Assembly (NCBI GenBank): GCA_013140875.1
Contig: JABFSB010000505.1
Span: forward strand, 1-20,595
DNA length: 20,595 nucleotides
Direction: 5' to 3'
From: Acidobacteriota bacterium
Lineage (GTDB): Bacteria; Acidobacteriota; Blastocatellia; Pyrinomonadales; Pyrinomonadaceae
Shown: positions 6,072-14,104 of the stretch, one piece after another
Numbering within the stretch: position 1 is the first letter of the stretch
Layout of the letters: each line of letters opens with the position of its first letter
Translations under genes and position numbers: made by a program
The notes under the pieces: model-generated
The model's database searches: none
Told to the model about the DNA's origin: nothing
The model's input: only the letters and a program-made list of their open reading frames with translations

Positions 6072-7397
6072 TCACCGACGCTTCGGTTTCTTTGCCTTTG
6101 TAACCTTGGCGTTCGCCGCGGGCGGCTTCGTTGTCGCTGCGGCCGGCTTGGTGGTGGACGCCGTCTTGCCATTCACCGTAGCCGCCTTTGCGGTTGGCGT
6201 TGTGGGCTTTCCAGTCGTCGGGGGACCTGCCGGAACCGTCGTCGAAGCCGGTGCGGTCGTTGTCGCTACCGGCTCCGGATCGGATATGGGCGTGACCGCG
6301 GTCGTGGGATTCGGAAGCTGTTTGGCGGCGGCGGCCGATATCCATTTATCGAGGCCGTCCGTTTTCTCAAAGCGTCGCTGGTACAGGACCTGAAGTGTCT
6401 TGTAAACGTCGGCTTTCAAAGTCTTTTCGGCGGGAATCTTTTCGTCCGCAAAACTATAGGCCCGACCAAAAGAATCCAACGCCCGCTCGGTATAACCGTT
6501 AAGCATGGCAACTTTAGCCTTTATCTCTACTTCCAGCTTTTCCTTCCCTTCGTCGGTCGGCTCGATCTTTTGTTTTTCGATCAAGGCAACGATTTCTTTT
6601 CGAATAGGATCGGATTCATCAATATAATACGAGGCGATCGTGGCATACAATCGGGGCTCTTCCTTGTAGATGCCCGGCATCTGGGAAACTTCGTAGTAGT
6701 AAGGCAAGCCGGCCTTCCTGTCTTTCTTCGCGTGGTAGTTGATGTATGCGAGAGCATAGGTCAACTCACTGATCGCATTGTCCTTATTCCGCTCGAATTG
6801 ATACGGTCCAAACACCTCCTTGCCGTCTTTATCAACAATGGGTTTTTGGTCTTTATCTTTCTTCGGCTCAGCTGACCCGCTTTTTAACTTTGCTATCGCC
6901 ATCTTTGCATAGCGAATCGAGTCTTCGTTGTATTTGAAATTACTTTTATACGATTCATAAAGGCCGATCAAGCCGAGCGGCAACTGATAATTGACGTTGT
7001 CCGGGTAACGTTGGACAAGCTCGGCACCGGCCGCGTAAACGTCATCGAACTTACTGGCTTTTATGCCACCATCAAATTTATCGACACGCGGCTTTCGCCA
7101 AAGATACTCTTCATAGTCTTTAACCTGCTTTTCCCATACCGGAAGCAGCGGTTTCAACCAGTTAACAAAATCCTTGGTCGTATCACATGTGCCGTATTTT
7201 TCTAAATATTCTTTTCCGGCGTCGACGGCGACTTTCCTGGTCTCTATCTTTGGATAGTTCTCACGCACCTTGGCGTCGGCGGCGGTTATGGCATCGACAT
7301 CCGCACACGCATCCTGAGCGGCAGCATTCGCTGCAGCGAAGCCCAAAACAGCCGATATTAAAACAGCTGCTCCCGAAGATCTAAAGATCGTTTTCAT
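6072..7397 (-). CDS. exported TPR-like repeat protein, paralogue 1
   Basis: A 441-residue exported protein with no recognised enzymatic motif. The ATG at 7397 is fixed by GGAGG at 7403-7407, five bases upstream. Residues 1-27 are a signal peptide ending AANAAA before Gln28, and Cys31 follows. The middle (about 35-360) is helical with tetratricopeptide-like blocks, e.g. DDVYAAGAELVQRYPDNVNYQLPLGLIGLYESY, EDSIRYAKMAIAKLKSG, ISELTYALAYINYHAKKD and LNGYTERALDSFGRAYSFA. A conserved linker NPTTAVTPISDPEPV leads to a Thr/Ala/Pro/Lys-rich disordered tail of about 64 residues ending in a basic cluster KAKKPKRR. It is clearly paralogous to the protein encoded at 7538-8767: same order of blocks, same linker, same kind of tail. 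A periplasmic scaffold or cell-wall-associated role is possible; the function is unknown. Confidence 0.88.
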   Translation of the reverse strand: MKTIFRSSGAAVLISAVLGFAAANAAAQDACADVDAITAADAKVRENYPKIETRKVAVDAGKEYLEKYGTCDTTKDFVNWLKPLLPVWEKQVKDYEEYLWRKPRVDKFDGGIKASKFDDVYAAGAELVQRYPDNVNYQLPLGLIGLYESYKSNFKYNEDSIRYAKMAIAKLKSGSAEPKKDKDQKPIVDKDGKEVFGPYQFERNKDNAISELTYALAYINYHAKKDRKAGLPYYYEVSQMPGIYKEEPRLYATIASYYIDESDPIRKEIVALIEKQKIEPTDEGKEKLEVEIKAKVAMLNGYTERALDSFGRAYSFADEKIPAEKTLKADVYKTLQVLYQRRFEKTDGLDKWISAAAAKQLPNPTTAVTPISDPEPVATTTAPASTTVPAGPPTTGKPTTPTAKAATVNGKTASTTKPAAATTKPPAANAKVTKAKKPKRR

Positions 7398-7402
7398 AGG
7401 AA

Positions 7403-7407
7403 CCTCC
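7403..7407 (-). promoter_or_regulatory. Shine-Dalgarno sequence GGAGG for the repeat protein gene starting at 7397
   Basis: A perfect GGAGG (minus strand), five bases before the ATG at 7397. It decides the start against an in-frame TTG at 7409. Few genes in this window have such a strong site. Confidence 0.85.
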
Positions 7408-7477
7408 AAGTGACACTTCGAATCGATTAATAGGTGCTTATTCCGTTCGGTCCCGACAATTCTATTCAGAATAGATG

Positions 7478-7510
7478 CAAAAAGAAAGCCGGACGACTAT
7501 CTCGTCCGGC
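7478..7510 (-). terminator. intrinsic terminator of the exported repeat protein gene at 7538-8767
   Basis: On the minus strand, a perfect 9-bp stem (arms 7502-7510 and 7488-7496, gccggacga type) with a 5-base loop is followed by tttctttttgc. It sits 28 bases past the stop codon and closely resembles the terminator of the adjacent paralogue. Confidence 0.88.
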
Positions 7511-7537
7511 CGAATCCTTAGATTTTAAGATGATTTG

Positions 7538-8767
7538 TTATTTCTTAGGTTTGGTTGCCGTCGCCGTCTTGCCATTCGCCGCGGGTTTTGTCGCGGCAGC
7601 CGTGCCGCTCGCGGCCGCCGGCGAAGTTCCCGTGGTCGAGGTGGTCGTTACCGGTTCCGGATCGATGACCGGCGTAACTTCGCTCGTCGGATTAGGGAAC
7701 GGTTTTGCGATGGTGGCCGCGATGAATTCAGTCATCCCTGTTTCCTTTTCGAAACGCTGTTTGTACAGGTCCTGGACGGTCTTGAGCAGCGCATCTTTGT
7801 ACGTCTTATCAGCGGGCGAAGTGGTCGACGCTACCTTGTGTGCACGTCCGAAAGAATCAAGCGCCCGTTCGAGATAACCGTTGAACAAACCGACCTTGCC
7901 CTTGATTTCGGCTTCAAATTTTTCCTTTTCCTCGTCGGTCGGAGCAGCTTTCTGCTTCTCGATCAACGCCTGGATCTCGGCTCCGATCTTGTTTTTTTCC
8001 GTAACGTAATAGTCCCCGATCGTGGCATAAACTCGCGGCTCGTCCTTATATTTCGATGTGCCCTGCGACAGCTCATAATAGCTTGGCAAAGCTCCCTTTT
8101 TGTCGTTCTTTGCATAGAACTTGAGATAACCGATGGCATAGGTAAGCTCGCTCGTAATGTCCGCTCTTGGAAGCTGCCATTTCAAGACACCGCAGTCCTG
8201 AGTATCTTTGCCGGCCTTGTCCTTCCTGTTGCAGGGCTTTCCGGCCTTGAGTTCGGCAAGCGCCATTTGGGCATATTTGATCGATTCGTCGGCATACTTA
8301 TTGTCTTTGGCGTACGACTTGATCAGGCCGACCATGCCCATCGGGATCATTATGTTGAAATTTTCCGGCTGCAACGCGAGGATTTCCTTTCCGGCCGCGA
8401 AAACTTCATCCGCGTTGTCGGTTTCGACGGCCGCGTCATAACGCTTGAACAGCTTGGCCCGTTCCTGGCCTTTCACGATCTCGGCAACCGATTTTTCCAA
8501 TGCAGGAACTGCCGTCTTAAAATAATCTACCTGCTCCTTTACCGTTTCGCAGGCGCCGTATTTTTCGAGAAACTCTTTTCCGGCCGCGACGGCACCTTTC
8601 CGGCTCTCAAGGTCGGTCTTGGGATACAACTCGGTAAACTTTGTATAGAGCGCGGTCTGAGCATCCGTGTCCGTACAAGCGTCCTGCGCAAAGCCCTGCA
8701 CAGCCGACAAACCCAGAACGGCGGCAGCGAATACAGCCAAACCAGAAAATCTAAAGATCTTATTCAT
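7538..8767 (-). CDS. exported TPR-like repeat protein, paralogue 2
   Basis: A 409-residue exported protein, paralogue of the neighbour at 6072-7397. I use the ATG at 8767 because MNKIFRFSG aligns with MKTIFRSSG of the paralogue and GGAGG (8776-8780) is then 8 bases away; an ATG two codons earlier (8773) has only 2 bases to the same site. Signal peptide 1-27 (ends GFA before Gln28, Cys31 shared with the paralogue). Helical repeat-like blocks include DEVFAAGKEILALQPENFNIMIPMGMVGLIKSY, DESIKYAQMALAELKAG, ITSELTYAIGYLKFYAKND and FNGYLERALDSFGRAHKVA. The linker NPTSEVTPVIDPEPV precedes a Thr/Ala/Lys tail of about 36 residues. Two extra cysteines (in GKPCNRKD and TQDCGVLK) could form a disulfide; they are absent from paralogue 1. 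The function is unknown. A long plus-strand frame antisense to it is not credible. Confidence 0.88.
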   Translation of the reverse strand: MNKIFRFSGLAVFAAAVLGLSAVQGFAQDACTDTDAQTALYTKFTELYPKTDLESRKGAVAAGKEFLEKYGACETVKEQVDYFKTAVPALEKSVAEIVKGQERAKLFKRYDAAVETDNADEVFAAGKEILALQPENFNIMIPMGMVGLIKSYAKDNKYADESIKYAQMALAELKAGKPCNRKDKAGKDTQDCGVLKWQLPRADITSELTYAIGYLKFYAKNDKKGALPSYYELSQGTSKYKDEPRVYATIGDYYVTEKNKIGAEIQALIEKQKAAPTDEEKEKFEAEIKGKVGLFNGYLERALDSFGRAHKVASTTSPADKTYKDALLKTVQDLYKQRFEKETGMTEFIAATIAKPFPNPTSEVTPVIDPEPVTTTSTTGTSPAAASGTAAATKPAANGKTATATKPKK

Positions 8768-9088
8768 TAACATCACCCTCCAACTGATACTCAAAACCTG
8801 TTTTTACAATCGCGCGATTCCACAGCAATTTACACTGCCTGATCGCGATGGTTCAGATGTATCGCTAAAAAAATTAGTTGCAAAAATTTCGGTCGGAAAT
8901 CGTCCCGGATCGCCGAATATTATAACCGTTGGCTGCAATATTTGGAAAGGTCAATAATCATCCAAATATCGCGTGCCTGTCAAGCTAAAAATCGCTCCCG
9001 AAACGTAAAATGCACCAACTCATTTCGATACACCGGAAATGAATTGATGCATTAACCGTGCCGAAAGCGATCCGGCGGTATGAGTGTC
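8768..9088. other. intergenic region with candidate promoters and a terminator
   Basis: A 321-base gap upstream of the repeat protein gene and downstream of the transpeptidase gene, both on the minus strand. I see no credible gene in it. Minus-strand TATAAT lies at 8919-8924 and a perfect TTGACA at 8978-8983, but they are 53 bases apart and so do not form one promoter; each lacks a good partner. A hairpin at 9011-9051 is listed separately. The segment 8860-8940 is AT-richer than its surroundings. Confidence 0.5.
9011..9051 (-). terminator. hairpin after the transpeptidase gene, possible terminator
   Basis: Arms 9011-9026 and 9036-9051 pair at 14 of 16 positions (tgca...catttc with gaaatg...tgca) around a 9-base loop. 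On the minus strand it is followed by ttttacgtttc, a modest T-rich run. It lies 38 bases past the stop codon of the transpeptidase gene. Confidence 0.6.
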
Positions 9089-10729
9089 TTAATTCTTTAC
9101 AATTCGCGGCCGTTTCTTTTCGGCACCGCTGCGGTCGTATTCGATAACGATCGGCGAAAAGACCGGCTTCGACAGGCTGGTTTTCTGGACCATCTTTTTA
9201 ACGGCCGGCTGCGGGGCCATCGTCTGGGCAGTCCGCCCCACAACGATCGGGGCCTCGCCGGTCGCGGCGTCGTCTGCTTCGTCTTCGTCCTCGGCATCGC
9301 CGCGGGCGATCTGCGAATCGGCGGGAGGCGTCTGCTTCATCGTTCGTTTGGCCCAAATGCTGTCGGGGTTCCGGCTGATCCTTGAACGAAGCGAATTATA
9401 AACCTGTCCGGCCACGGCCGCCGCATACTTTCCGCGTTCGCCCTGCCCGCGCGTGATCACGACCACCGCATATTTCGGGTCCTCGACCGGAGCGACCGAA
9501 GCAAAAAGCCCTACCCACGAACCTCTGCCAATACACGAACCGGTTTTTCCGGCAACGCCCATTGATGCATCGACGCCGCGATGGGCCGTTCCGTACTCGG
9601 CGGCACCTGCCATTCCGGGCAGCACGCCTTCAAAACTTTCACGCGGAACATCTAAATTCGCAACTGATTTTGCCCGATAGCTCGTCCGCTCGACACGCGG
9701 TCTTTGGAATTGCGGCACGACCTTTTTGCCGCCGTTCGACAAGGCCGACACCATTACGGCAAGCTGCAGCGGAGTAACCTCAAAATCGTCGCCGTGCGAA
9801 TAGATACGGGCGTTATTGTTACCGTAAGGAAGCTTGCCCGCCGTTTCGCCCTCGGCGTTGATGCCGGTCGGCTCGCCCAAACCAAGCTTTCGTGCGTAAT
9901 CGATCATCTTCGAATTTCCGACGTTCGAGCCGACCCGCTGAAAATAACCATTGTGCGACCGGGCCAGTGCCCAATCGAGCTTCATTCCGGACGATGAGCT
10001 GCCGATGCCGCCCTCTTCGTTGATAACATGCTCGTTAATACCCGCCACGCCGGTGACCAGCTTGATGGTCGAGCAGGGCTTAAACCCTTGTTTTATCGCC
10101 CAATCCTGATTAACGACCGTCAGCAGCTTGCCCGTTTTGGCTTCCATGACCACGACCGTGCCGGCGCGCGAGCCGAGCGCATTCACCGCGGCCCGGCGTA
10201 CGGTCATGTCTTCCCCTTCGGTATTGTCGTTTTCGATATTCTGTACGGTTTCAGTCCGCAGTCCGCGTTCGAAAGCCAAACGGCGTTCGCGAGCCTCGCG
10301 TGCGGCCTGTTCGCGGCGTCGTTGTTCGGCCAAAGCGGCTTGACGGCGTTCTTCTTCAGCCTTACGCCGGGCGGCTTCCGCTCTTTTTAATTCGGCCGCC
10401 TTTTTCGGATCGACCTTTTTCTTCGAATCTTTCTCACGGCTGGCTGACTTTGCGGTTACCTTGTCGCGTTTGTCAGCTTCTTTCTTCTTAGCGGTGGTCT
10501 TTTCGTTTGCTGCCTTACCTTTCTTTGTGTCCTTTGTCGCCGTAGTCTTGTTCTTGCTGTTATCTTTACGAGCATCCTTAGCCTGCTTTTCGTTCTTCTT
10601 AGCGACGGGCTTTTTCGCGGACGCCGCTTTTTTCGACTGCGCATCGACGCCCAAAAGGAAGACACAGAATGATAGAAGAATCGCGAACGACAACTTCATA
10701 AGACGGTTTTCGGAACACATTAACTTCAT
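9089..10729 (-). CDS. penicillin-binding transpeptidase with lysine-rich N-terminal arm
   Basis: A probable periplasmic peptidoglycan transpeptidase anchored in the inner membrane. The 546-residue protein starts at 10729 with GAGGT five bases upstream; an ATG at 10699 lacks such a site. One hydrophobic segment (about 12-29) is a signal anchor or signal peptide (ends VDA before Gln31). Residues 31-115 are almost entirely Lys/Ala/Asp/Thr, and 110-155 form a charged helix or coiled coil rich in Arg and Glu. The catalytic domain (about 185-455) has all three active-site motifs: Ser220-Thr-Ile-Lys223, Ser258-His-Asn260 and Lys395-Thr-Gly397, plus VTPLQLAVMVSALSNGG. The C-terminus has an acidic stretch (478-487). 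There is no PBP dimerisation or glycosyltransferase domain. The domain resembles class B transpeptidases such as FtsI/PBP2 or the BlaR sensor family; which of these is not decidable from sequence alone. Confidence 0.88.
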   Translation of the reverse strand: MKLMCSENRLMKLSFAILLSFCVFLLGVDAQSKKAASAKKPVAKKNEKQAKDARKDNSKNKTTATKDTKKGKAANEKTTAKKKEADKRDKVTAKSASREKDSKKKVDPKKAAELKRAEAARRKAEEERRQAALAEQRRREQAAREARERRLAFERGLRTETVQNIENDNTEGEDMTVRRAAVNALGSRAGTVVVMEAKTGKLLTVVNQDWAIKQGFKPCSTIKLVTGVAGINEHVINEEGGIGSSSSGMKLDWALARSHNGYFQRVGSNVGNSKMIDYARKLGLGEPTGINAEGETAGKLPYGNNNARIYSHGDDFEVTPLQLAVMVSALSNGGKKVVPQFQRPRVERTSYRAKSVANLDVPRESFEGVLPGMAGAAEYGTAHRGVDASMGVAGKTGSCIGRGSWVGLFASVAPVEDPKYAVVVITRGQGERGKYAAAVAGQVYNSLRSRISRNPDSIWAKRTMKQTPPADSQIARGDAEDEDEADDAATGEAPIVVGRTAQTMAPQPAVKKMVQKTSLSKPVFSPIVIEYDRSGAEKKRPRIVKN

Positions 10730-10908
10730 GTTTTACCTCGGCCAAGCCAACGATATTTGATTGTTTTGAAAGGGGAAACTCCGGAACGAAAATCAGGTCG
10801 AATTGAAGTGATTGTTCAAGAGTGTGCGAAAATGCTAAACCAGACTATAACATCCGGTTATGGCATTGGCAAGAGAAAATAAACGCACGTTCGTTTTGTT
10901 ACCCGTAA
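10730..10908. other. divergent intergenic region between transpeptidase and kinase genes
   Basis: This 179-base gap must hold promoters for both divergent genes. On the plus strand, TATAAC at 10846-10851 and TAAACC at 10835-10840 are candidate -10 boxes for the kinase, neither with a good -35. On the minus strand, GAGGT upstream of 10729 is the ribosome site of the transpeptidase; no convincing promoter was seen for it. Confidence 0.4.
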
Positions 10909-12396
10909 ATGAACTTTTTTCAGACATTCCGAGGCCGATTATTGCTAATTCTTGCTCTGCTCATAGTGGCAACGCTGGGCGTGCAATATTACCTGAATTA
11001 CCTGACGCAACAGGAGAATATCGAGTTGCGCGATGCCCAGGCACAAGCGCTCGTGGCCGGGTTCGCACTTGGGACCGCCGGCTTGACCTCGCCCGAAGAG
11101 CGGGTGGTAGACCTGATCGAAAGGCCCGGTCAAACTTTTCTGGATGAGGAAACGCGTGGCAGGATCGTCGATATAATAATCATCGACGATCAGTGGCGTA
11201 TCAGCGACAGCATAAAGGAAAACAATTGGCCGACCGTCGGCGAGGACGGAACGCTTCAGTATAAAATGTTGGCCGACCTGACCGATCTGCCGCCGCTGAT
11301 GGAAGGCAGCCGGCTCGGCGACGACCTGGCCCGGTTCCCGAACAAAAAGACCAACAAGAATAGCGACGACGAAGCACACGCCATCCCGGTCGAAACCAGT
11401 AAAGGCCGGTGGTATGTGATGGTTTTACTCAAAAACGACAAAAGCGAGGCAGCATGGCGTGCCGCCCGACCGCTGCTTGTGACGCTGGCCGTGTTGTCGA
11501 TCTCAACGCTTATCACGTTCTGGCTGGTTTGGCGTTTTACACGTCCGATCGCGAATCTTTCAGCCGCTGCCCGACGCGTTGCCGAAGGCGATCTGCTCGT
11601 ACGCGTGCCTGACGAGGATCGAGGCGACGAGATGGGTCAGCTTGCCTTGCGGTTCAACGAAATGACCGCCGAGCTGGAAAAGTCGAAGGAACTCGAAGCC
11701 CAATTGCAGCAGGCTGAAAAAAGCGCCGTGATAGGCCGCCTGGGCTCGGCCATCGCACACGAGATACGTAATCCGCTGAACTATATCAATCTTACGCTCG
11801 ACCACCTTCGTTCAAAATACTCTCCCGATGAGCCGGAACGAAAGGAAAAATTTAACAAGCTAACCTCGCAGCTAAAGGACGAGGTCGCTCGTATAAATCA
11901 GCAGATAAGCGACTTTCTCAACTACTCTCGTCCCGCGAAAGCCGACCTCCGGCCGATTGATGCCCGTGAGGTTGTACAGGAATCTTTGCGATTGGTCGAG
12001 GCACAGGCCGGCGAAAACCATGTCAAGATCAGCGTCGTCGAGCACGAAGACGTCCCGAAGCTTCTAGGCGACCCTGAATTCTTGAGGTCCGTGTTCAACA
12101 ACCTGTTTATAAACGCCGTCCAGGCAATGGGAAGCGGCGGCGGCAAGCTGAGCATCAAAATATCGCCCGACGGCGGATTCGTAAGGTTCGATATAGCCGA
12201 CACCGGCAGCGGCATTCCGCCCGAGAACCTCTCAAACATATTCGAGCCTTATTTTTCGACAAAAGAAACCGGCACCGGACTCGGCCTTGCGATCGTGCAG
12301 AAAATTGTCGAGATCCACAACGGGACGATAAGCGTTCTGTCGACAGCAGGCGAAGGTGCGAAATTTACGGTAAGATTGCCGAAAGAAATGAAATGA
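10909..12396 (+). CDS. membrane sensor histidine kinase (NtrB/AtoS type)
   Basis: A 495-residue sensor kinase of a two-component system. Transmembrane helix 1 (about 10-30) is followed by a periplasmic sensor region (31-187) and helix 2 (188-208). A HAMP domain (about 207-260) contains RPIANLSAAARRVAEGDLLVRV. The HisKA domain carries the phospho-accepting His284 in AHEIRNPLNYINL. The ATPase domain has the N box with Asn402 (NNLFINAVQAM), the G1 box DTGSGIPPEN (431-440), the F box FEPYFSTK and the G2 box GTGLGLAIV. The HEIRNPLN form of the H box is typical of kinases that work with NtrC-family regulators, and such a regulator follows 80 bases downstream. The input signal is unknown; the periplasmic region contains no motif I recognise. 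No ribosome site is evident before the ATG. Confidence 0.93.
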   Translation: MNFFQTFRGRLLLILALLIVATLGVQYYLNYLTQQENIELRDAQAQALVAGFALGTAGLTSPEERVVDLIERPGQTFLDEETRGRIVDIIIIDDQWRISDSIKENNWPTVGEDGTLQYKMLADLTDLPPLMEGSRLGDDLARFPNKKTNKNSDDEAHAIPVETSKGRWYVMVLLKNDKSEAAWRAARPLLVTLAVLSISTLITFWLVWRFTRPIANLSAAARRVAEGDLLVRVPDEDRGDEMGQLALRFNEMTAELEKSKELEAQLQQAEKSAVIGRLGSAIAHEIRNPLNYINLTLDHLRSKYSPDEPERKEKFNKLTSQLKDEVARINQQISDFLNYSRPAKADLRPIDAREVVQESLRLVEAQAGENHVKISVVEHEDVPKLLGDPEFLRSVFNNLFINAVQAMGSGGGKLSIKISPDGGFVRFDIADTGSGIPPENLSNIFEPYFSTKETGTGLGLAIVQKIVEIHNGTISVLSTAGEGAKFTVRLPKEMK

Positions 12397-12447
12397 ATTA
12401 GCCAGGGAGCACGCGGAAGAAATGCCGTCTGGTTGCCGCTCATCTTA

Positions 12448-12471
12448 CTCTGTGATCTCTGTACCAAAATT
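12448..12471 (+). repeat. short intergenic phrase repeat before the response regulator gene
   Basis: The stretch ctctgtgatctctgtaccaa is a two-unit near-tandem repeat (ctctgtg/ctctgta) of the style often seen in intergenic DNA of diverse bacteria. It ends five bases before the start codon at 12477. Comparable phrases precede the genes at 18407 and 19772. Confidence 0.45.
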
Positions 12472-12476
12472 AATCT

Positions 12477-13835
12477 ATGGCAAGAAAATCGATCCTCGTT
12501 GTAGACGACGAGAAAAATCAAAGGGAAATATTAGAGACGATCCTTTCGGGCGAGGGCTATGACGTAACGACGGCCAGTTCAGGCGAGGCGGCGATGAAGT
12601 TTGTCGAATCCCGGCGGTTCGACCTCGTGCTGACCGACCTGAAAATGACCGGTATGTCGGGACTCGATCTGTTGAAGGAACTAACTAATTTCGACAAATC
12701 GATTATCGTTATCCTCCTGACCGCGCACGGCTCGGTCGATTCGGCGGTGGACGCCTTGCGGCTGGGCGCGTTCGATTACCTGCAGAAACCCTACGACAGC
12801 GAAAAACTGCTCGAGACGGTGTCGCGGTCCCTGAATAAGCTGTCGGCTCTCGATACCGAGATCGTTTCCGTCTCGCCGGAGATGGACAAGGTCAAGAAAC
12901 TGATATTGAAGATCGCAAAATCGAATTCGACGGTTCTGATCCGCGGTGAAAGCGGCACCGGTAAAGAGCTTATCGCCCGGTCGATCCACATGAACAGCCT
13001 GCGGGCGAGCGAAACTTTCCAGGCCGTTAACTGTGCCGCTATCAATGAGAACTTGCTTGAATCGGAACTGTTCGGGCACGAGAAAGGATCATTTACCGGG
13101 GCCGTCGGCGAGAAAAAAGGATTATTTGAAATCGCCGACCACGGAACCTTGTTCCTGGACGAGATCGGCGAGTTGGATATTTCATTGCAGGCTAAATTGC
13201 TGCGTGCTCTTCAGGAACGCGAGATCCGTCGGGTTGGCGGTGTTAAGGAGATACCGGTCGACGTCCGCGTCCTGGCGGCAACGAACCGCGACCTTTTGAA
13301 AATGACCGAAGAAAAGCGTTTTCGCGAAGACCTCTATTATCGGCTGAACGTCCTTTCGATCGAGATTCCGCCGCTTCGTGAACGTCACTCCGATCTTCCC
13401 GTGCTTCTCGAATATTTTGTCAAAAAACACACGCGCGGTACCGAACGCGAAATCGCCATCGAACCGGCCGCAAAAAAGCTGCTCAACGATTATCACTATC
13501 CGGGTAACGTCCGCCAGCTCGAATCCGCCATCGAACGCGCCATCCTCCTGAGCGAGAACGACACCGTAACCATGGAAGACCTGCCGCCCGAAATGACCAC
13601 GGGCTCCGGTCCGGCCTCGGTCGAAGGCGATTCGCAATTCAAACTCCCGGCGGAAGGCGTAAACTTCGAAGACGTCGAACGCAGCCTGATAGTGCAGGCG
13701 ATGGACCGCACCGACAATAACATCACCAAATCCGCGAAACTGCTTGGGCTGACTTTCAGAACGCTGCAATACAGGCTCGAGAAATTCGGGTTTAAGAAGG
13801 ACGGCGATGGAACGAATGAGGAAGAAGAAACGTAA
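12477..13835 (+). CDS. sigma-54-dependent response regulator (NtrC family)
   Basis: A 452-residue transcription activator, the evident partner of the kinase just upstream. Receiver domain (about 4-117): acidic pocket Asp10/Asp11, phospho-acceptor Asp54 in LTDLKMTG, Thr82 and Lys104. AAA+ domain (about 133-360): Walker A GESGTGKE (157-164), the sigma-54 contact loop GSFTGA (204-209; Ser where the consensus is Ala, a known variant), Walker B TLFLDEIGEL (224-233), and YPGNVRQLESAIERAILL. C-terminal Fis-type helix-turn-helix (about 402-440): AMDRTDNNITKSAKLLGLTFRTLQYRLEKFGF. When phosphorylated it would activate sigma-54 promoters by ATP-driven remodelling. No -24/-12 promoter target was recognised in the window. 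The last residues are acidic (GTNEEEET). Confidence 0.95.
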   Translation: MARKSILVVDDEKNQREILETILSGEGYDVTTASSGEAAMKFVESRRFDLVLTDLKMTGMSGLDLLKELTNFDKSIIVILLTAHGSVDSAVDALRLGAFDYLQKPYDSEKLLETVSRSLNKLSALDTEIVSVSPEMDKVKKLILKIAKSNSTVLIRGESGTGKELIARSIHMNSLRASETFQAVNCAAINENLLESELFGHEKGSFTGAVGEKKGLFEIADHGTLFLDEIGELDISLQAKLLRALQEREIRRVGGVKEIPVDVRVLAATNRDLLKMTEEKRFREDLYYRLNVLSIEIPPLRERHSDLPVLLEYFVKKHTRGTEREIAIEPAAKKLLNDYHYPGNVRQLESAIERAILLSENDTVTMEDLPPEMTTGSGPASVEGDSQFKLPAEGVNFEDVERSLIVQAMDRTDNNITKSAKLLGLTFRTLQYRLEKFGFKKDGDGTNEEEET

Positions 13836-13840
13836 TTTCG

Positions 13841-13864
13841 TGGTAGAATGCACTTCTTGGAGAG
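13841..13864 (+). promoter_or_regulatory. extended -10 promoter and Shine-Dalgarno site of the toxin-antitoxin pair
   Basis: TGGTAGAAT (13841-13849) fits an extended -10 element (TGn plus TAGAAT, 5/6 of TATAAT). GGAGAG (13859-13864) lies four bases before the antitoxin ATG at 13868. Together they would give an independent transcript with a leader of only about a dozen bases. No -35 box is needed or seen. Confidence 0.45.
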
Positions 13865-13867
13865 CTT

Positions 13868-14104
13868 ATGAATCTGGATTTGAATACAGTTTTGGACGCA
13901 GCGATGAGACTTCCGCTTTATCAGCAGAAGGAACTGATAACCAGGCTCGAACAAAACGGCGGGCGTTCGCCGAAAAAAAAGACAGGTGATGTACGCAAGT
14001 TTATAGGGATCTTTGACAGCGGAGACCCGAGATCGGCCGATAATGATAAGATCGACGCAGATCTTGCGGCATCTTACTTGGATACGCACGAGCCTAAAAA
14101 CTGA
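13868..14104 (+). CDS. antitoxin of a VapBC-like pair
   Basis: A 78-residue protein upstream of, and overlapping by one base with, the PIN toxin gene. The N-terminal half (LNTVLDAAMRLPLYQQKELITRLEQN) is a short amphipathic helical region of the kind found in small antitoxins, and may mediate dimerisation or DNA binding. The C-terminal half contains the recognisable block FDSGDPRSADNDKIDADLAASYLD (about 49-72), which I recall from small proteins encoded next to PIN-domain toxins and which probably wraps the toxin. Position, size and overlap support antitoxin function; its binding partner and operator are inferred. It is preceded by a good ribosome site and an extended -10 promoter. Confidence 0.8.
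   Translation: MNLDLNTVLDAAMRLPLYQQKELITRLEQNGGRSPKKKTGDVRKFIGIFDSGDPRSADNDKIDADLAASYLDTHEPKN

Noticed and set aside
7535..8770. Long plus-strand open frame of 411 codons antisense to the exported repeat protein gene
   Set aside because: The minus-strand gene has a Shine-Dalgarno site, signal peptide, a paralogue next door and a terminator. The antisense product is Arg/Phe-rich with no domain and is a by-product of codon bias.
10430..10630. Lysine-rich segment as a separate histone-H1-like gene
   Set aside because: It is in frame and continuous with the transpeptidase domain, with a single good start and signal anchor upstream.
12477..13835. GSFTGA instead of GAFTGA as evidence of lost sigma-54 contact
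   Set aside because: Ser at the second position is, as I recall, a tolerated variant in NtrC-family activators, and all other AAA+ motifs are intact.
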